From JAZKIX01 sp040384645 (GTDB lineage Bacteria; Pseudomonadota; Gammaproteobacteria; Burkholderiales; Burkholderiaceae_D): 64,000 bases of DNA. The stretch lies in NCBI GenBank assembly GCA_040384645.1, contig JAZKIX010000044.1, forward strand, positions 37,894 through 101,893. Reading direction: 5' to 3'. Position numbers and translations under genes: made by a program. Position 1 is the stretch's first letter. Each line of letters starts with the position of its first letter. Shown here in pieces: positions 1 through 8,952 of this stretch. The notes under the pieces were generated by a model. That model was not told where the DNA came from. It saw only the letters and a program-made list of their open reading frames with translations, and did no database searches.

Positions 1-2097
1 CTGACCGGTGATACGGTCAATTTCCTGCAGATCCATTCCAGCCACTTTCACGCCGACCGGGCTCTTGATACCGGTGGCGAGCATATCGATGCGATTGCGA
101 ATCGGCGGTACCCAGATATTGGACAGACCGGGTACCTTGACCGTGCGGTCCAGTTCCTCGATCAGCTTGTCTGGGGTCATGCCAAGACGCCACTGGTCGC
201 GCGGCTTGAACTGGATAGTGGTCTCGAACATTTCCAGTGGTGCCGGATCGGTCGCCGATTCGGCGCGACCGGCTTTGCCAAACACCGTCAACACTTCCGG
301 CACGGTCTTGATCAGGCGGTCGGTCTGTTGCAACAATTGGGCGACCTTGCCGGCGCCGATGCCGGGCAAAGCCGATGGCATATACAGCACATCGCCTTCG
401 TCGAGCGGTGGCATGAATTCACCGCCGAGCTGCGCCATCGGCCAGATTGTCACCAGCGCCATCAGGGCGGCAATAAGCAACAGCATTTTCGGGAAACGCA
501 ACGCCGCATCAAGCAACGGGCGGTACAGGGCGATCAGGAAGCGATTGAGAGGATTTTTTTGTTCATCAGGAATCTTGCCACGGATCAAATAGCCCATCAG
601 TACCGGAATGAGCGTGATGGCCAGACCAGCTGCCGCTGCCATGGCATAGGTCTTGGTAAAAGCCAACGGCGAGAACAGCCGGCCCTCTTGTGCTTCAAGG
701 GAAAAGACCGGAATGAACGACAGCACGATAATCAATAATGAAAAGAACAATGCCGGGCCCACTTCGGCCGCGGCATCGCCGATGACCTGCCAATGCGCAT
801 CGCCGCGCAATTTTTCATCCGGGTGCGCGTGGTGCCACGCCTCGATATGCTTATGGGCATTTTCGATCATCACCACCGCCGCGTCGACCATGGCGCCGAT
901 GGCAATGGCGATACCGCCCAGTGACATGATGTTGGCATTGACGCCCTGATAATGCATCACAATATATGCGGCAAGAATGCCGAGCGGCAGCGACACGATT
1001 GCCACCAGAGCCGAACGGATGTGAAACAGAAATACTGCACACACCAGGGCGACGATGATGAACTCCTCGATCAGCTTGTGCTCCAGATTAGTCACTGCGC
1101 GATGAATCAGGCTGGAGCGGTCGTACACCGGGATGATCTCGACGTCGGGAGGCAGGCCTGGCTTGAGCAAGTCGAGCTTGGCCTTAACCGCTTCGATGGT
1201 GTCGAGCACATTCTTACCCGAGCGCATGATGATGACGCCGCCTGCGACTTCGCCTTCACCATTGAGTTCGGCAATGCCGCGCCGCATTTCCGGCCCGACC
1301 TGGATGCGGGCCACGTCGCCCAGTCGGACCGATACGCCGGTCTCGGTCGTCATCAGGGGGATTTTGCGAAAGTCGTCGAGCGATTTGAGATAACCGGAAG
1401 CACGTACCATATACTCGGCTTCGCCCAGTTCCAGTACCGCGCCGCCGGTTTCCTGATTGGCCTTTTGCACCGCTTCGATCACCTTGCCATGCGCAATGTT
1501 GTAGGCACGTAGCTTGTCCGGATCAAGCACGATCTGGTATTGGCGCACCATTCCGCCGATGCTTGCTACTTCCGACACATTGGCGACGGCTTTTAATTCG
1601 TACTTGAGAAACCAGTCCTGCAGCGCGCGCAGTTGCGACAGGTCCATTTTGCCACTGCGATCCACCAGAGCGTATTCATAAATCCAGCCCACGCCAGTGG
1701 CGTCCGGGCCAAGTGCGGTCTTGGCTTGCGCCGGCAGACGCGACTGCACCTGGTTCAGGTATTCCAGCACGCGCGAGCGCGCCCAGTAGGGATCGGTGCC
1801 ATCCTCAAACAGGATATATACGAATGAGTCGCCAAAGAACGAATAACCGCGCACGGTCTTGGCGCCCGGTACCGATAGCATGGTGGTGGTGAGCGGATAG
1901 GTCACCTGGTTCTCCACGATCTGTGGCGCCTGGCCGGGGTAGCTGGTGCGGATGATCACTTGCACGTCCGACAGATCTGGAATGGCGTCCAGCGGCGTCT
2001 TGGACAGTGCCCAGACGCCCCATGCAGTAAGCATGACGGTGGCCAGCAACACCAGGAAGCGGTTGGTGATCGACCAGCGGATCAGTTTGGCGATCAT
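1..2097 (-). CDS. cusA: Heavy-metal efflux RND pump CusA/CzcA (3'-truncated by window edge)
   Basis: Inner-membrane RND transporter that exports Cu(I)/Ag(I) (possibly other metals) using the proton gradient, working with the CusB- and CusC-like proteins encoded upstream. Reading from the ATG at 2097, 699 codons are present of about 1040 usual for the family. Visible family hallmarks are the start MIAKLIRWSITNRF, the first helix, DAIPDLSDVQVI, the porter-domain stretch, and the helix region with GGIAIAIGAMVDAAVVMIENAHK, the heavy-metal RND signature around TM4. The open frame runs to base 1, so the second half with the later helices lies outside. The start overlaps the cusB stop by ATGA, indicating translational coupling. 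Copper/silver rather than zinc/cobalt is inferred from the CusF-like tail on the partner. Confidence 0.93.
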   Translation of the reverse strand, partial: MIAKLIRWSITNRFLVLLATVMLTAWGVWALSKTPLDAIPDLSDVQVIIRTSYPGQAPQIVENQVTYPLTTTMLSVPGAKTVRGYSFFGDSFVYILFEDGTDPYWARSRVLEYLNQVQSRLPAQAKTALGPDATGVGWIYEYALVDRSGKMDLSQLRALQDWFLKYELKAVANVSEVASIGGMVRQYQIVLDPDKLRAYNIAHGKVIEAVQKANQETGGAVLELGEAEYMVRASGYLKSLDDFRKIPLMTTETGVSVRLGDVARIQVGPEMRRGIAELNGEGEVAGGVIIMRSGKNVLDTIEAVKAKLDLLKPGLPPDVEIIPVYDRSSLIHRAVTNLEHKLIEEFIIVALVCAVFLFHIRSALVAIVSLPLGILAAYIVMHYQGVNANIMSLGGIAIAIGAMVDAAVVMIENAHKHIEAWHHAHPDEKLRGDAHWQVIGDAAAEVGPALFFSLLIIVLSFIPVFSLEAQEGRLFSPLAFTKTYAMAAAAGLAITLIPVLMGYLIRGKIPDEQKNPLNRFLIALYRPLLDAALRFPKMLLLIAALMALVTIWPMAQLGGEFMPPLDEGDVLYMPSALPGIGAGKVAQLLQQTDRLIKTVPEVLTVFGKAGRAESATDPAPLEMFETTIQFKPRDQWRLGMTPDKLIEELDRTVKVPGLSNIWVPPIRNRIDMLATGIKSPVGVKVAGMDLQEIDRITGQ

Positions 2098-3692
2098 TTG
2101 GCGGTACCTGCTGCATCCGAGTTTTTGCCGTTCTGGATTGCGCCCGACGTTGGCAGCTTGGGCATACCTTGCGTTGGTGCTTCGGCGGTCGGTAAAATCG
2201 CTGCGATCTCATACATGCCATCTTTGGCCTGGATAATCTCAAATGTCACGCTGTCGCCCACGGCGATATTGCGCGGCAGTCCGGTCGGCGGCGGCTTGAA
2301 GCCCATCGTCATCGGCCCCCATTGCAACGTCGGGATGGGCGCGTGTGAAATCGTGATCTCGTCCTTTTCGATCTTTTCCACTTTGCCGACACCGTGATGT
2401 GTTGGTAGGGCGATCTTGCCAGTGTCGTTGGCAGGCATGTCGCTCATCCGCGTGAGCGTACTTTTCAGGCTGGCATCGGAATCGATCAGGAACTGCCCCG
2501 AGACCACCACCTTTTGTCCAGCTTGCAGGCCTTTGCGGATTTCGGTCTGGTCGGCCGTTTCAGCACCAGTTTCGACATCGACCGGTGCAAACTTGCCCTC
2601 GCCTTGAACAACCATCACAACGCTGCGCGTGCCGGTCCTGATCACCGCTTCGGTCGGCACCAGCAGCAGATCCTTGCGCGCGGCCTGCTGCAACCCGACT
2701 GTGACAAACATGCCCGGCACCAGCTGGCCCGCCGGGTTGGCCAGTTCGATACGGGCCTTGAGCGTACGCGTTGCCGCATTGACTTCAGGCAGGATCGCGC
2801 CCACTTTGCCTTTGAATACGGTGCCCGGCAACGCCGGCGTACGCGCTTCAACCATATTGCCCGCGCGCACCTGTGCCGCGATGTTCTCAGGCACTTCTGC
2901 ATTGACCCACACGCTACCCAGTCCATTGATGCGGTACAACGGCGCGCCCGCCATGATCGTCATGCCTTCGCGTACTGTCAGCTCTGTCACCACACCGCTT
3001 AATGGCGCTGTGAGCGTCATGCGGGGATGCACCTTGCCGGTCGATTCCACCAGCCGGATCTGGTCGTCGTTCATGCCGGCCAGACGCATGCGCTGGCGGG
3101 CGCCGTCTTGCAAGAGTTCCATGCCGTTGCCCTGCATCCTTTTAGTGCTAAAGTATTCTTCCTGCGCAGCGACCCAGTCCGGCACATACAGGTCAACCAA
3201 AGATTGCCCTTTTCTGACCAGATCTAGCGGGGCGCGCACATACAGCTTTTCCACGAAACCATTGCTGCGCGCCTGCACCAGGGCAACGTCACGTTCATTG
3301 TAGGCAACGCTGCCAACGGCAACGAACGCTGCCGCCAGATTTCCTCTGATCACTTCTGCCGTGCGCACCCCCAGATTCTGTTGCACGCGCGCGCTGATCG
3401 TCACTGTGCCATCGTCGCCTGCGCCCTCGGCGTAGACCGGCACCAGTTGCATGTCCATGAAGGGCGACTTGCCGGGCTTATCGAATTTCTGGCCGGGTAC
3501 CATCGGATCGTGCCAGTAAAGCACTTTCTTCTCGGCGCTGTCGCCTTGCCGCATGGCCGCCGTATCGCTTAGCGATGACGCCGGTACCGCCGCGCCATGC
3601 CTCATGCCTAGCCGGTAGAGCCAATAGCCGCCTGCGCTCACCAGAATGGCAATCACTGCAGCGGCAACGAGCATGACTTTTTTGGTATTCAT
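2094..3692 (-). CDS. cusB: Periplasmic membrane-fusion protein CusB with fused CusF-like domain
   Basis: Adaptor that links the RND pump to the outer-membrane channel; 532 aa, longer than E. coli CusB (about 407 aa). Residues 1-30 form one N-terminal membrane anchor. Next comes a heavy-metal-binding segment (YWHDPMVPGQKFDKPGKSPFMDMQLVP), then the HlyD-type barrel/lipoyl/hairpin region (VSGVVTELTVREGMTI and TLKARIELANPAGQLVPGMF). The last 100 or so residues are a CusF-like domain (GVGKVEKIEKDEITISHAPIPTL, then WGPMTMGF with the W-M-M copper ligands and PP), which in enterics is a separate chaperone. The ATG at 3692 overlaps the stop of the channel gene (ATGA), and its own stop overlaps cusA, so the three genes are one translationally coupled operon. 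Confidence 0.93.
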   Translation of the reverse strand: MNTKKVMLVAAAVIAILVSAGGYWLYRLGMRHGAAVPASSLSDTAAMRQGDSAEKKVLYWHDPMVPGQKFDKPGKSPFMDMQLVPVYAEGAGDDGTVTISARVQQNLGVRTAEVIRGNLAAAFVAVGSVAYNERDVALVQARSNGFVEKLYVRAPLDLVRKGQSLVDLYVPDWVAAQEEYFSTKRMQGNGMELLQDGARQRMRLAGMNDDQIRLVESTGKVHPRMTLTAPLSGVVTELTVREGMTIMAGAPLYRINGLGSVWVNAEVPENIAAQVRAGNMVEARTPALPGTVFKGKVGAILPEVNAATRTLKARIELANPAGQLVPGMFVTVGLQQAARKDLLLVPTEAVIRTGTRSVVMVVQGEGKFAPVDVETGAETADQTEIRKGLQAGQKVVVSGQFLIDSDASLKSTLTRMSDMPANDTGKIALPTHHGVGKVEKIEKDEITISHAPIPTLQWGPMTMGFKPPPTGLPRNIAVGDSVTFEIIQAKDGMYEIAAILPTAEAPTQGMPKLPTSGAIQNGKNSDAAGTAK

Positions 3693-5026
3693 GGCTGGTC
3701 CTTGCGTTCAGTCTGGGTTGAATGCGCGTCCCGCGTTTCCGCAGGTAATAGGAAGTTCAGTTGTGCCCACAAACGCGCGGTGTCTGCTTCCAGCTGCAAT
3801 GCTTGCAAGCGCATGTCGGTTTCAATGCGGCGGGCGGCCAGTACATCGGCCAGAGTGGACTTGCCGCCGCGATAGGCGGCAAGTGTGGCTTGGGTGCGCT
3901 GTTTTGCCAGCGGAATGAGTTCTTGTTCATATCGAGTATGACGTTCCAGGCCGTTTTCCCATGCGAGGAGCTCGCTGCGCGTCTCGGCGACATGTTCCCG
4001 CAATGTCTCTTCGCGCTCGGCTTTCGCCCGCTCGACTAACGCGAGCTTGGACGATAACTCGCGATCCTGACGGTTCTTTTGATCCCACTGCAGCGGGATC
4101 GAGACACCGACCGAAATCATGTTCGAATACGCACGGCCGCGCTGCTGGAATCCCACTTCGACACTCCAGTCGGCGCGTTTATTGGCTTGCGCCAGCTTCG
4201 CCTCGGTCTGCGCTATCGCCTCTTGCCGGCTCAGCACTGCAATCTGGGGATGATGGGCCAGCTGCGTCTCAAGCGTGGCCGGGTCCAGGCGGACCGTCCC
4301 GATGGCGGGAGTGCCGGCCAGCGGGGTGTCTGCAGCAGATCCAATCCACCGCGCCAGCATCGTTGTTGCGCTACGAAGCCGGCGCCCGAGTTCACTGGAA
4401 CGGTCGTCGACCAAGGCCAGGGCACTGCGTGCAGACAAGAGCTCCGCCTGGCTACCACGACCGGCGCGATAAGCGCCTTCAGCCGCCTCGATCTCTTGCC
4501 TGGCCTGGGTCGCCTGTTCTGCCGCAATTGCCGCCATTTCTTGCGCGTAATAGTGTTCAAGCCAGGCGAGCGCGGTATTGCGCTCGATGGCAGCGATTGC
4601 CACATTTTTTTCCGCCGCCGATTTATCTGCTTCGCGCACGTAGCGTTCGGTGCGCAATTGTCGTTTGTCGGAACGCGTCCATTCCTGCATGACGCCAATA
4701 CGGCGCATGGTCATGAAGTCCTCGGTGACGCTGAAACGTTCCGGCCCATCTACGGGCAGGTTGTCGACACCGAACTTGAGTACCGGGTCGGGCAACTGGC
4801 CGGCGGCGGCGGCCAGTTGTTGCGCAGAGGTAATCGCCCAATCTTGTGCGGTGAGCTGGCGTGACCGGGCAACAGCAAGCTGCTGCGCCTGGCCAAGTGT
4901 TAATGGTTCATCCACTGCATAAGTGGCAGTGCCAGACAAGCCGATCAATGCAATGACGACGACTCGCGTAAGTGTGCGATGCGCTCTAAGAGACGAATCG
5001 GGATGCAGGGTAAATGGGAATGGCAT
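3689..5026 (-). CDS. cusC: Outer-membrane efflux channel (CusC/TolC family)
   Basis: Outer-membrane factor of the tripartite metal pump. The frame is open from 5044, but the ATG at 5026 (MPFPFTLHP) has a GGAGA ribosome site six bases upstream and is preferred; this gives 445 aa. An export signal follows (RVVVIALIGLSGTATYAVDEPLTLGQAQQLA), and the mature part has the OEP repeat features: alpha-barrel coiled stretches rich in Ala/Gln/Glu and ERNTALAWLEHYYAQ. The gene is first in the cusCBA-type operon. It resembles the CzcC/CusC branch, and sequence alone does not fix the metal. No lipobox Cys is evident. Confidence 0.9.
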   Translation of the reverse strand: MPFPFTLHPDSSLRAHRTLTRVVVIALIGLSGTATYAVDEPLTLGQAQQLAVARSRQLTAQDWAITSAQQLAAAAGQLPDPVLKFGVDNLPVDGPERFSVTEDFMTMRRIGVMQEWTRSDKRQLRTERYVREADKSAAEKNVAIAAIERNTALAWLEHYYAQEMAAIAAEQATQARQEIEAAEGAYRAGRGSQAELLSARSALALVDDRSSELGRRLRSATTMLARWIGSAADTPLAGTPAIGTVRLDPATLETQLAHHPQIAVLSRQEAIAQTEAKLAQANKRADWSVEVGFQQRGRAYSNMISVGVSIPLQWDQKNRQDRELSSKLALVERAKAEREETLREHVAETRSELLAWENGLERHTRYEQELIPLAKQRTQATLAAYRGGKSTLADVLAARRIETDMRLQALQLEADTARLWAQLNFLLPAETRDAHSTQTERKDQP

Positions 5027-5101
5027 GATATCTCCACAAAGCAATGGACAACATCGTGCACGCGCCAGGCGTGACGATGACTCACTAGATGCTAAGGGAG
5101 A

Positions 5102-5521
5102 TTAGATACGGAAACAGCAATGGCGGATGGCGATCGGCGGCGCGGTCGTGCGGGTTAGCAGCTGCGATTCCGGCTCCGTCGCAAGTGCACTGGCCGCCAG
5201 ATCGACGGTCACCAATGCCACGACCAGCCCACCAGGAACGAAGGGCTCAACAGAGGGGAGATCAGGTTTATCGAGCGATTGCTTGCTCGTCTGTTCATAC
5301 GCATGCGCGTGGCATAAGCCGGGCTGAGCCATGTCCATGTTGTCGCATCCGGACATTGCTTGCAGATCTACACCGGTAGCCGATGTGACAACGACAGCGC
5401 TACCGCTTCCGATACCCATGCCAGGGCAAACGTAAGAGGCCATAGCAAACTGCATGAACAGCATGCTAAAGAGCATGATGCATGCGGTGATGACGCGATA
5501 TGGGCGGAAACGTTTTTTCAT
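5102..5521 (-). CDS. Small exported Cys/Met-containing protein beside the cus operon
   Basis: 139 aa, ATG at 5521. A basic start and hydrophobic stretch (residues 1-30, ending QFAMASYVCPG) form a signal peptide or anchor. The mature part holds Cys and Met pairs (YVCPGMG, SGCDNMDM, GLCHAHA) and ends PPIAIRHCCFRI. Short proteins with this HCCFRI ending are, from memory, frequent next to copper efflux operons of betaproteobacteria, but no function is assigned. It lies about 75 bases ahead of the channel gene on the same strand and is probably the first gene of the operon. A periplasmic copper-binding role is inferred from ligand content and position. It could also be a DUF2946-like protein. Confidence 0.7.
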   Translation of the reverse strand: MKKRFRPYRVITACIMLFSMLFMQFAMASYVCPGMGIGSGSAVVVTSATGVDLQAMSGCDNMDMAQPGLCHAHAYEQTSKQSLDKPDLPSVEPFVPGGLVVALVTVDLAASALATEPESQLLTRTTAPPIAIRHCCFRI

Positions 5522-6205
5522 AATTTTTAATTGTAGCCTGAATTACATCCAACAGACGATAAGCAGGTTCGCAGTGGGCAACGGTGCCTTTTGTCGAGCA
5601 CAGATAGGCCCCTATTGAACTGTCGTGGAGCAAACCAATTCCTTACAGGCCAAGTTGTGCATAGCTACAGCTAACTACGTTCGAAAGATAGTCAACAACG
5701 ACGTCCTTCTATCCCAACGATGCGGGGTATGTCCCGCATCATTTGGCATGCCACGACTTACCTGCATGCTTCTTCAAGCTAAAACATTGGCAATGACCGA
5801 TACCGAACACTTTGCTATGGCGGCACCGGCAATGATGTTCCTGATTGCGCACACTTCCTGTATTAGGCACGAAACAAAGGCTAGAAGTAATCCTGTCAAC
5901 GTACACGTCCGTAAGCCACTGAAAAACGCAATACCACACGGATTAAGGAAGATGTCGACATTCGATCAAGAGTGCAGCCTCGGCAGTAAGTTTTTTGAGC
6001 TCATCACTCTTATTCGGTCACATCGACACCATCGGCTGACGATTCGCACTGTTGCATAATCCGGCTGAATTCGCCTTTGCCTTCAATTTCTTAGTCACTT
6101 AGGATCCATAGTCGATGGGATTCTGTGGCCATTTTTGACGCTGAGGAAGTTTGATGATTAATCCGTGATAACTGCCATTGTGCTACCCGAGGCCCGATGT
6201 CCTAA
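5522..6205. other. 684-bp stretch without a convincing gene
   Basis: This lies between the cus block and the three-Cys cargo. A 144-codon plus-strand frame (5625-6059) has no family resemblance, no good ribosome site and irregular composition; I do not call it a gene. A perfect 8-bp stem with 6-nt loop (GATGCGGG/CCCGCATC, 5719-5740) is present without a following T-run. TGTTGCATAATCC at about 6050 resembles the TGTTGCGG terminus inferred for the transposon right end, but lacks the inner GTTCAAG repeats, so it is not accepted as the left end. The region could be decayed sequence at an island junction. Confidence 0.4.
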
Positions 6206-7465
6206 TTAGAACGAAAAGGAGCGCTGCGACGGCATGCGAAGAACATAATTGCTCTTCAGGCTAACGCGCGCCTTGGACGGGTCGCCTGACTCATCAACTA
6301 CGACGATTTCACCACCTTGATGAAGTTCTAAAAGCGTGGCCTCTACCATGTCGCGGGTGGCAGGTGTCGTATTAATCAGCTTCAGGAAAAACTGCTCGAA
6401 CGTCATGCCTTCAGCCCCATCGAATAACATCTTGGGTATCTGCTCCATCATGGTCATTTTGCTCACAGTCGCTGCCACCTCGCTGAAATCAAATCCTGCC
6501 TGCGACTTGTGTTCGTCATCGATCTTGCTGATGTATCCGGTGCTGAACATATTGAAGCCGGTGTCTCCATAATGGGAAAAGTGATTGTGGTGCTCCCAAT
6601 GCGTCGCTGCCATTACATCACGTGCTTTCCAATGCTGGGACAGGTGGAGAAGCCAGAAATCGCCATGGCCGCGCTCAGGACGGATAAAGAATGGTGTGAA
6701 AAACTGCGCTGAGCACTGACTTGTGAGATTCTGGTAGAGAGAGGATTGAAGATGTACCCGCCAGTTGGGCGATTGCTTTATCTCATCGATCTCGGATGCT
6801 CGCACCGACGAACGAATGCCAGTTGCTTTTTCAAAGTAGGTGAGATTACTTTCACTAAGGTAAGTAATAAGCGAATCAATGTAGAAAGTGAGAATTACTT
6901 CGGCGTGCTTAAGGTTCGCGAAGATATCGCGCAAACAATCCATCGGCACGTTGGCATAGCCATATTGATCGAGAACAAACAACGCGCGTCCAGAACGAGG
7001 GCTACGATCATGTGAGCGGCGAACAGCTGCGTTGCAGTGCTCGGCGAATGTGCCTTTGACCAATTTGACATTGCCACTGGCGACGACAGCTCCGTATCCT
7101 CGTTCCTCAAGTAAACGTCCTAGATAGTCCAGCGACTGCTTGCTCGCATCAATGCAGATAAGTTCGACATCGATCAAGATAGGCTTGCGACGGTTCTGTC
7201 GAACATTCACGCGGATTTCGGCTTCACGTATGGCCTCTAGAATGACTAAGGGCGAACCCAGAACTTCTTTGTCATCCTCGTTGATGTAAAGACCACCGCC
7301 GCAGAAGCCATCAACAATGGTCAGCTGAATCTTATCTTGCTGCGGCAATGACACAAGCGTCAGAAAGTAGTCGACCAAATAGTTGCGCAGGAGCGCATGT
7401 TTGACCTCACTATGCCGTTTGAGTAATGGCGGTGTGCTGCCCCAGATCCAAGTGTAATGTGACAT
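6206..7465 (-). CDS. tcmP: Three-Cys-motif partner protein TcmP (first copy)
   Basis: 419 aa. The N-terminal part carries the TcmP pattern: HSEVKHALLRNYLVDYFLTL, then VDGFCGGGLY as a Rossmann motif-I-like glycine loop (about residues 50-60) and LFVLDQYGYANVP (about 165) where a methyltransferase-type DP(P/Y) motif would lie. The fold therefore suggests a nucleotide- or SAM-dependent enzyme, but the activity is unknown. TcmP proteins are named for their gene neighbourhood with three-Cys-motif (DUF5131) proteins, exactly the case here: DUF5131 is 66 bases upstream on the same strand. A small GCGCGC hairpin lies between them. The second TcmP in this locus is shorter and of a different subtype, so this is not a simple duplication. 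Confidence 0.85.
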   Translation of the reverse strand: MSHYTWIWGSTPPLLKRHSEVKHALLRNYLVDYFLTLVSLPQQDKIQLTIVDGFCGGGLYINEDDKEVLGSPLVILEAIREAEIRVNVRQNRRKPILIDVELICIDASKQSLDYLGRLLEERGYGAVVASGNVKLVKGTFAEHCNAAVRRSHDRSPRSGRALFVLDQYGYANVPMDCLRDIFANLKHAEVILTFYIDSLITYLSESNLTYFEKATGIRSSVRASEIDEIKQSPNWRVHLQSSLYQNLTSQCSAQFFTPFFIRPERGHGDFWLLHLSQHWKARDVMAATHWEHHNHFSHYGDTGFNMFSTGYISKIDDEHKSQAGFDFSEVAATVSKMTMMEQIPKMLFDGAEGMTFEQFFLKLINTTPATRDMVEATLLELHQGGEIVVVDESGDPSKARVSLKSNYVLRMPSQRSFSF

Positions 7466-7471
7466 TAAGTG

Positions 7472-7486
7472 GCGCGCTTAGCGCGC
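7472..7486. promoter_or_regulatory. GCGCGC-TTA-GCGCGC hairpin ahead of tcmP
   Basis: A perfect 6-bp GC stem with a 3-nt loop sits 6 bases upstream of the tcmP start codon at 7465, where the ribosome site should be. No good Shine-Dalgarno is otherwise visible. It may limit translation of this last operon gene, or be a short palindromic binding site. Function is inferred from position only. Confidence 0.4.
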
Positions 7487-7531
7487 TCTTGTGATTATTG
7501 CCAGACAATGTGCCCTTTCGGGGCCGAAAAA

Positions 7532-8311
7532 TCAAGCGCGCTGCGCGATTTGTTCACCAACGGCAATCTGATCACCAAACGTGCCAGGCATTTCGTCCCA
7601 AGTTCTCCCATTCAATTCGCGCCCGTTTGCGGCTTTGGCTCGCTTCTTCCCGTCTGCGCCCCATCCGCCCCATTGCTTAAAGAAGAATGCGACGCCCTGT
7701 TCCTGGCATTGTTCACGAACCGCCTCTGCCCACTCCATCTTCATCGGACGAGCCTTTGGGCCTGATTCTCCGCCTACGATCACCCAATGAATATCCTGGA
7801 GGTTGAGTTCGCCGACATTGGCTAGGAGCGGCTCGACGGACAGAAAGCGGATGGTAGCTGGTACTTGACGCAAGTAGTCGATACGTGGCACACCGTATTT
7901 CCGATCCTCGACCGAAACCCCCAACCATGCATTCGTCGGCACGGAACGGGATCGAAAATAGCGGGCCATTCGAGCCGCCCGCTTGGTGAGTATTTGGTAG
8001 GTGTGATGTGGTGTTTTCTCGATGACTTCAAATATTTTGTCGATATACGCATCCGGCACTCGTTCGTGAAACAAATCGGACATTGAGTTTACAAAATAGA
8101 TGGTCGGCTTTTTACGTTTAATTGGATCGTTCAAACGCTCGGGCAAAAGGGTGAGGGAAAAGCCGTTTTCATAGCCAGGCGTTCCCATAGCGGTCAGTCG
8201 CTTCGCCATGGTCTCCGCATAGCAATGCTTACATCCCGGCGAGATTTTGGTGCAACCGACCGTCGGGTTCCACGTTTGCTCCGTCCACTCAATTTTGCTG
8301 ATCGTTGTCAT
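7532..8311 (-). CDS. Three-Cys-motif protein, DUF5131 / phage Gp37-Gp68 family
   Basis: 259 aa. It begins MTTISKIEWTEQTWNP followed by VGCTKISPGCKHCYAE: C20, C27 and C30, the signature of the family. The CX6CX2C spacing recalls the iron-sulfur cluster loop of radical SAM enzymes (CX3CX2C); that link is inference. Other conserved stretches are FVNSMSDLFHE, TYQILTKRAARM, LGVSVED, RFLSVEPLL, VIVGGESGPKARPM and FFFKQWGGW, all typical of the family. The start ATG overlaps the stop of the LexA-like gene (ATGA), so the two are translationally coupled, and tcmP follows 66 bases later. Coupling to a self-cleaving repressor suggests expression on DNA damage. Substrate and reaction are unknown. Confidence 0.88.
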   Translation of the reverse strand: MTTISKIEWTEQTWNPTVGCTKISPGCKHCYAETMAKRLTAMGTPGYENGFSLTLLPERLNDPIKRKKPTIYFVNSMSDLFHERVPDAYIDKIFEVIEKTPHHTYQILTKRAARMARYFRSRSVPTNAWLGVSVEDRKYGVPRIDYLRQVPATIRFLSVEPLLANVGELNLQDIHWVIVGGESGPKARPMKMEWAEAVREQCQEQGVAFFFKQWGGWGADGKKRAKAANGRELNGRTWDEMPGTFGDQIAVGEQIAQRA

Positions 8312-8946
8312 CGAAATGCTCCCTTTTCTTTTATCTTAATCCCAGCCGCTGCTTGCGGCCGATAACTTCGAACGATTCCCCTGACAACACCAATAATGTT
8401 CAGCGTTACTTCAGGAGTTGCCGTCTTGCTGTCGCTGCCATGCGATACCAGACGCGGATGACCTTGATCATTCCTAAATTCTTTAATAGTGTGGTTGCCG
8501 TCGATTTCGGCGATAACGATATCGCCGTTCAATGCCTGCGAGTTCGTCTCAACCACGGCCACATCGCCGCTTAGAATTCCTGCGTTTAGCATCGAATCGC
8601 CACGCACCTTTACCATCACCGTTTTCGAAGGCTTGGCCATCAATAGTTGATCGAAGGCCTGAGCTTGAACGAGACCAGTGGCATTGCCATCTCCACCAAA
8701 GCCCGCTCGTATTTCATCGTCGCTCAGCTCAAGCGTAAAGAAGGCTGGGCCAGGTGCCAACCGCCCGCCCACTGACTTAGTCAGGTGACCAGAGGCAATA
8801 AGCCGCTGCGTAAGCTTAAACGCCGCGTTCTTTGCCTTGAACCCTACTGCTTTGGCGATTTGGCTATACGACGGCAAGCACCCTACTTGCGCATAGGTAT
8901 CGCGAAGCCGGCGTAAGTGCGTGTGATCATTGTTAGTTCGAGCCAT
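8308..8946 (-). CDS. LexA/UmuD-like self-cleaving repressor (S24 peptidase)
   Basis: 212 aa. Residues 5-60 resemble the LexA winged-helix DNA-binding domain (RLRDTYAQVGCLPSYSQIAKAVGF...AAFKLTQRL). The C-terminal S24 domain has the Ala81-Gly82 cleavage site (EIRAGFG), catalytic Ser118 (GDSML) and Lys155 (HTIKEF); the Ser-Lys spacing of 37 equals that of E. coli LexA. All parts needed for RecA-stimulated autocleavage are therefore present. The gene is coupled to DUF5131 by a 4-bp overlap, and its promoter contains a palindrome between -35 and -10, so it probably represses itself and the two downstream genes until DNA damage. It is an element-borne paralogue, not the host LexA. A sequence search with host LexA would separate them. 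Confidence 0.88.
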   Translation of the reverse strand: MARTNNDHTHLRRLRDTYAQVGCLPSYSQIAKAVGFKAKNAAFKLTQRLIASGHLTKSVGGRLAPGPAFFTLELSDDEIRAGFGGDGNATGLVQAQAFDQLLMAKPSKTVMVKVRGDSMLNAGILSGDVAVVETNSQALNGDIVIAEIDGNHTIKEFRNDQGHPRLVSHGSDSKTATPEVTLNIIGVVRGIVRSYRPQAAAGIKIKEKGAFR

Positions 8947-8952
8947 CGGCTC

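Noticed and set aside
5625..6059. 144-codon plus-strand frame
   Set aside because: No family likeness, no ribosome site and irregular residue use; probably chance or decayed DNA at the island edge.
6050..6063. TGTTGCATAATCC as left transposon end
   Set aside because: Matches the right terminus only over TGTTGC, lacks the inner repeats and has no matching 5-bp target duplication.
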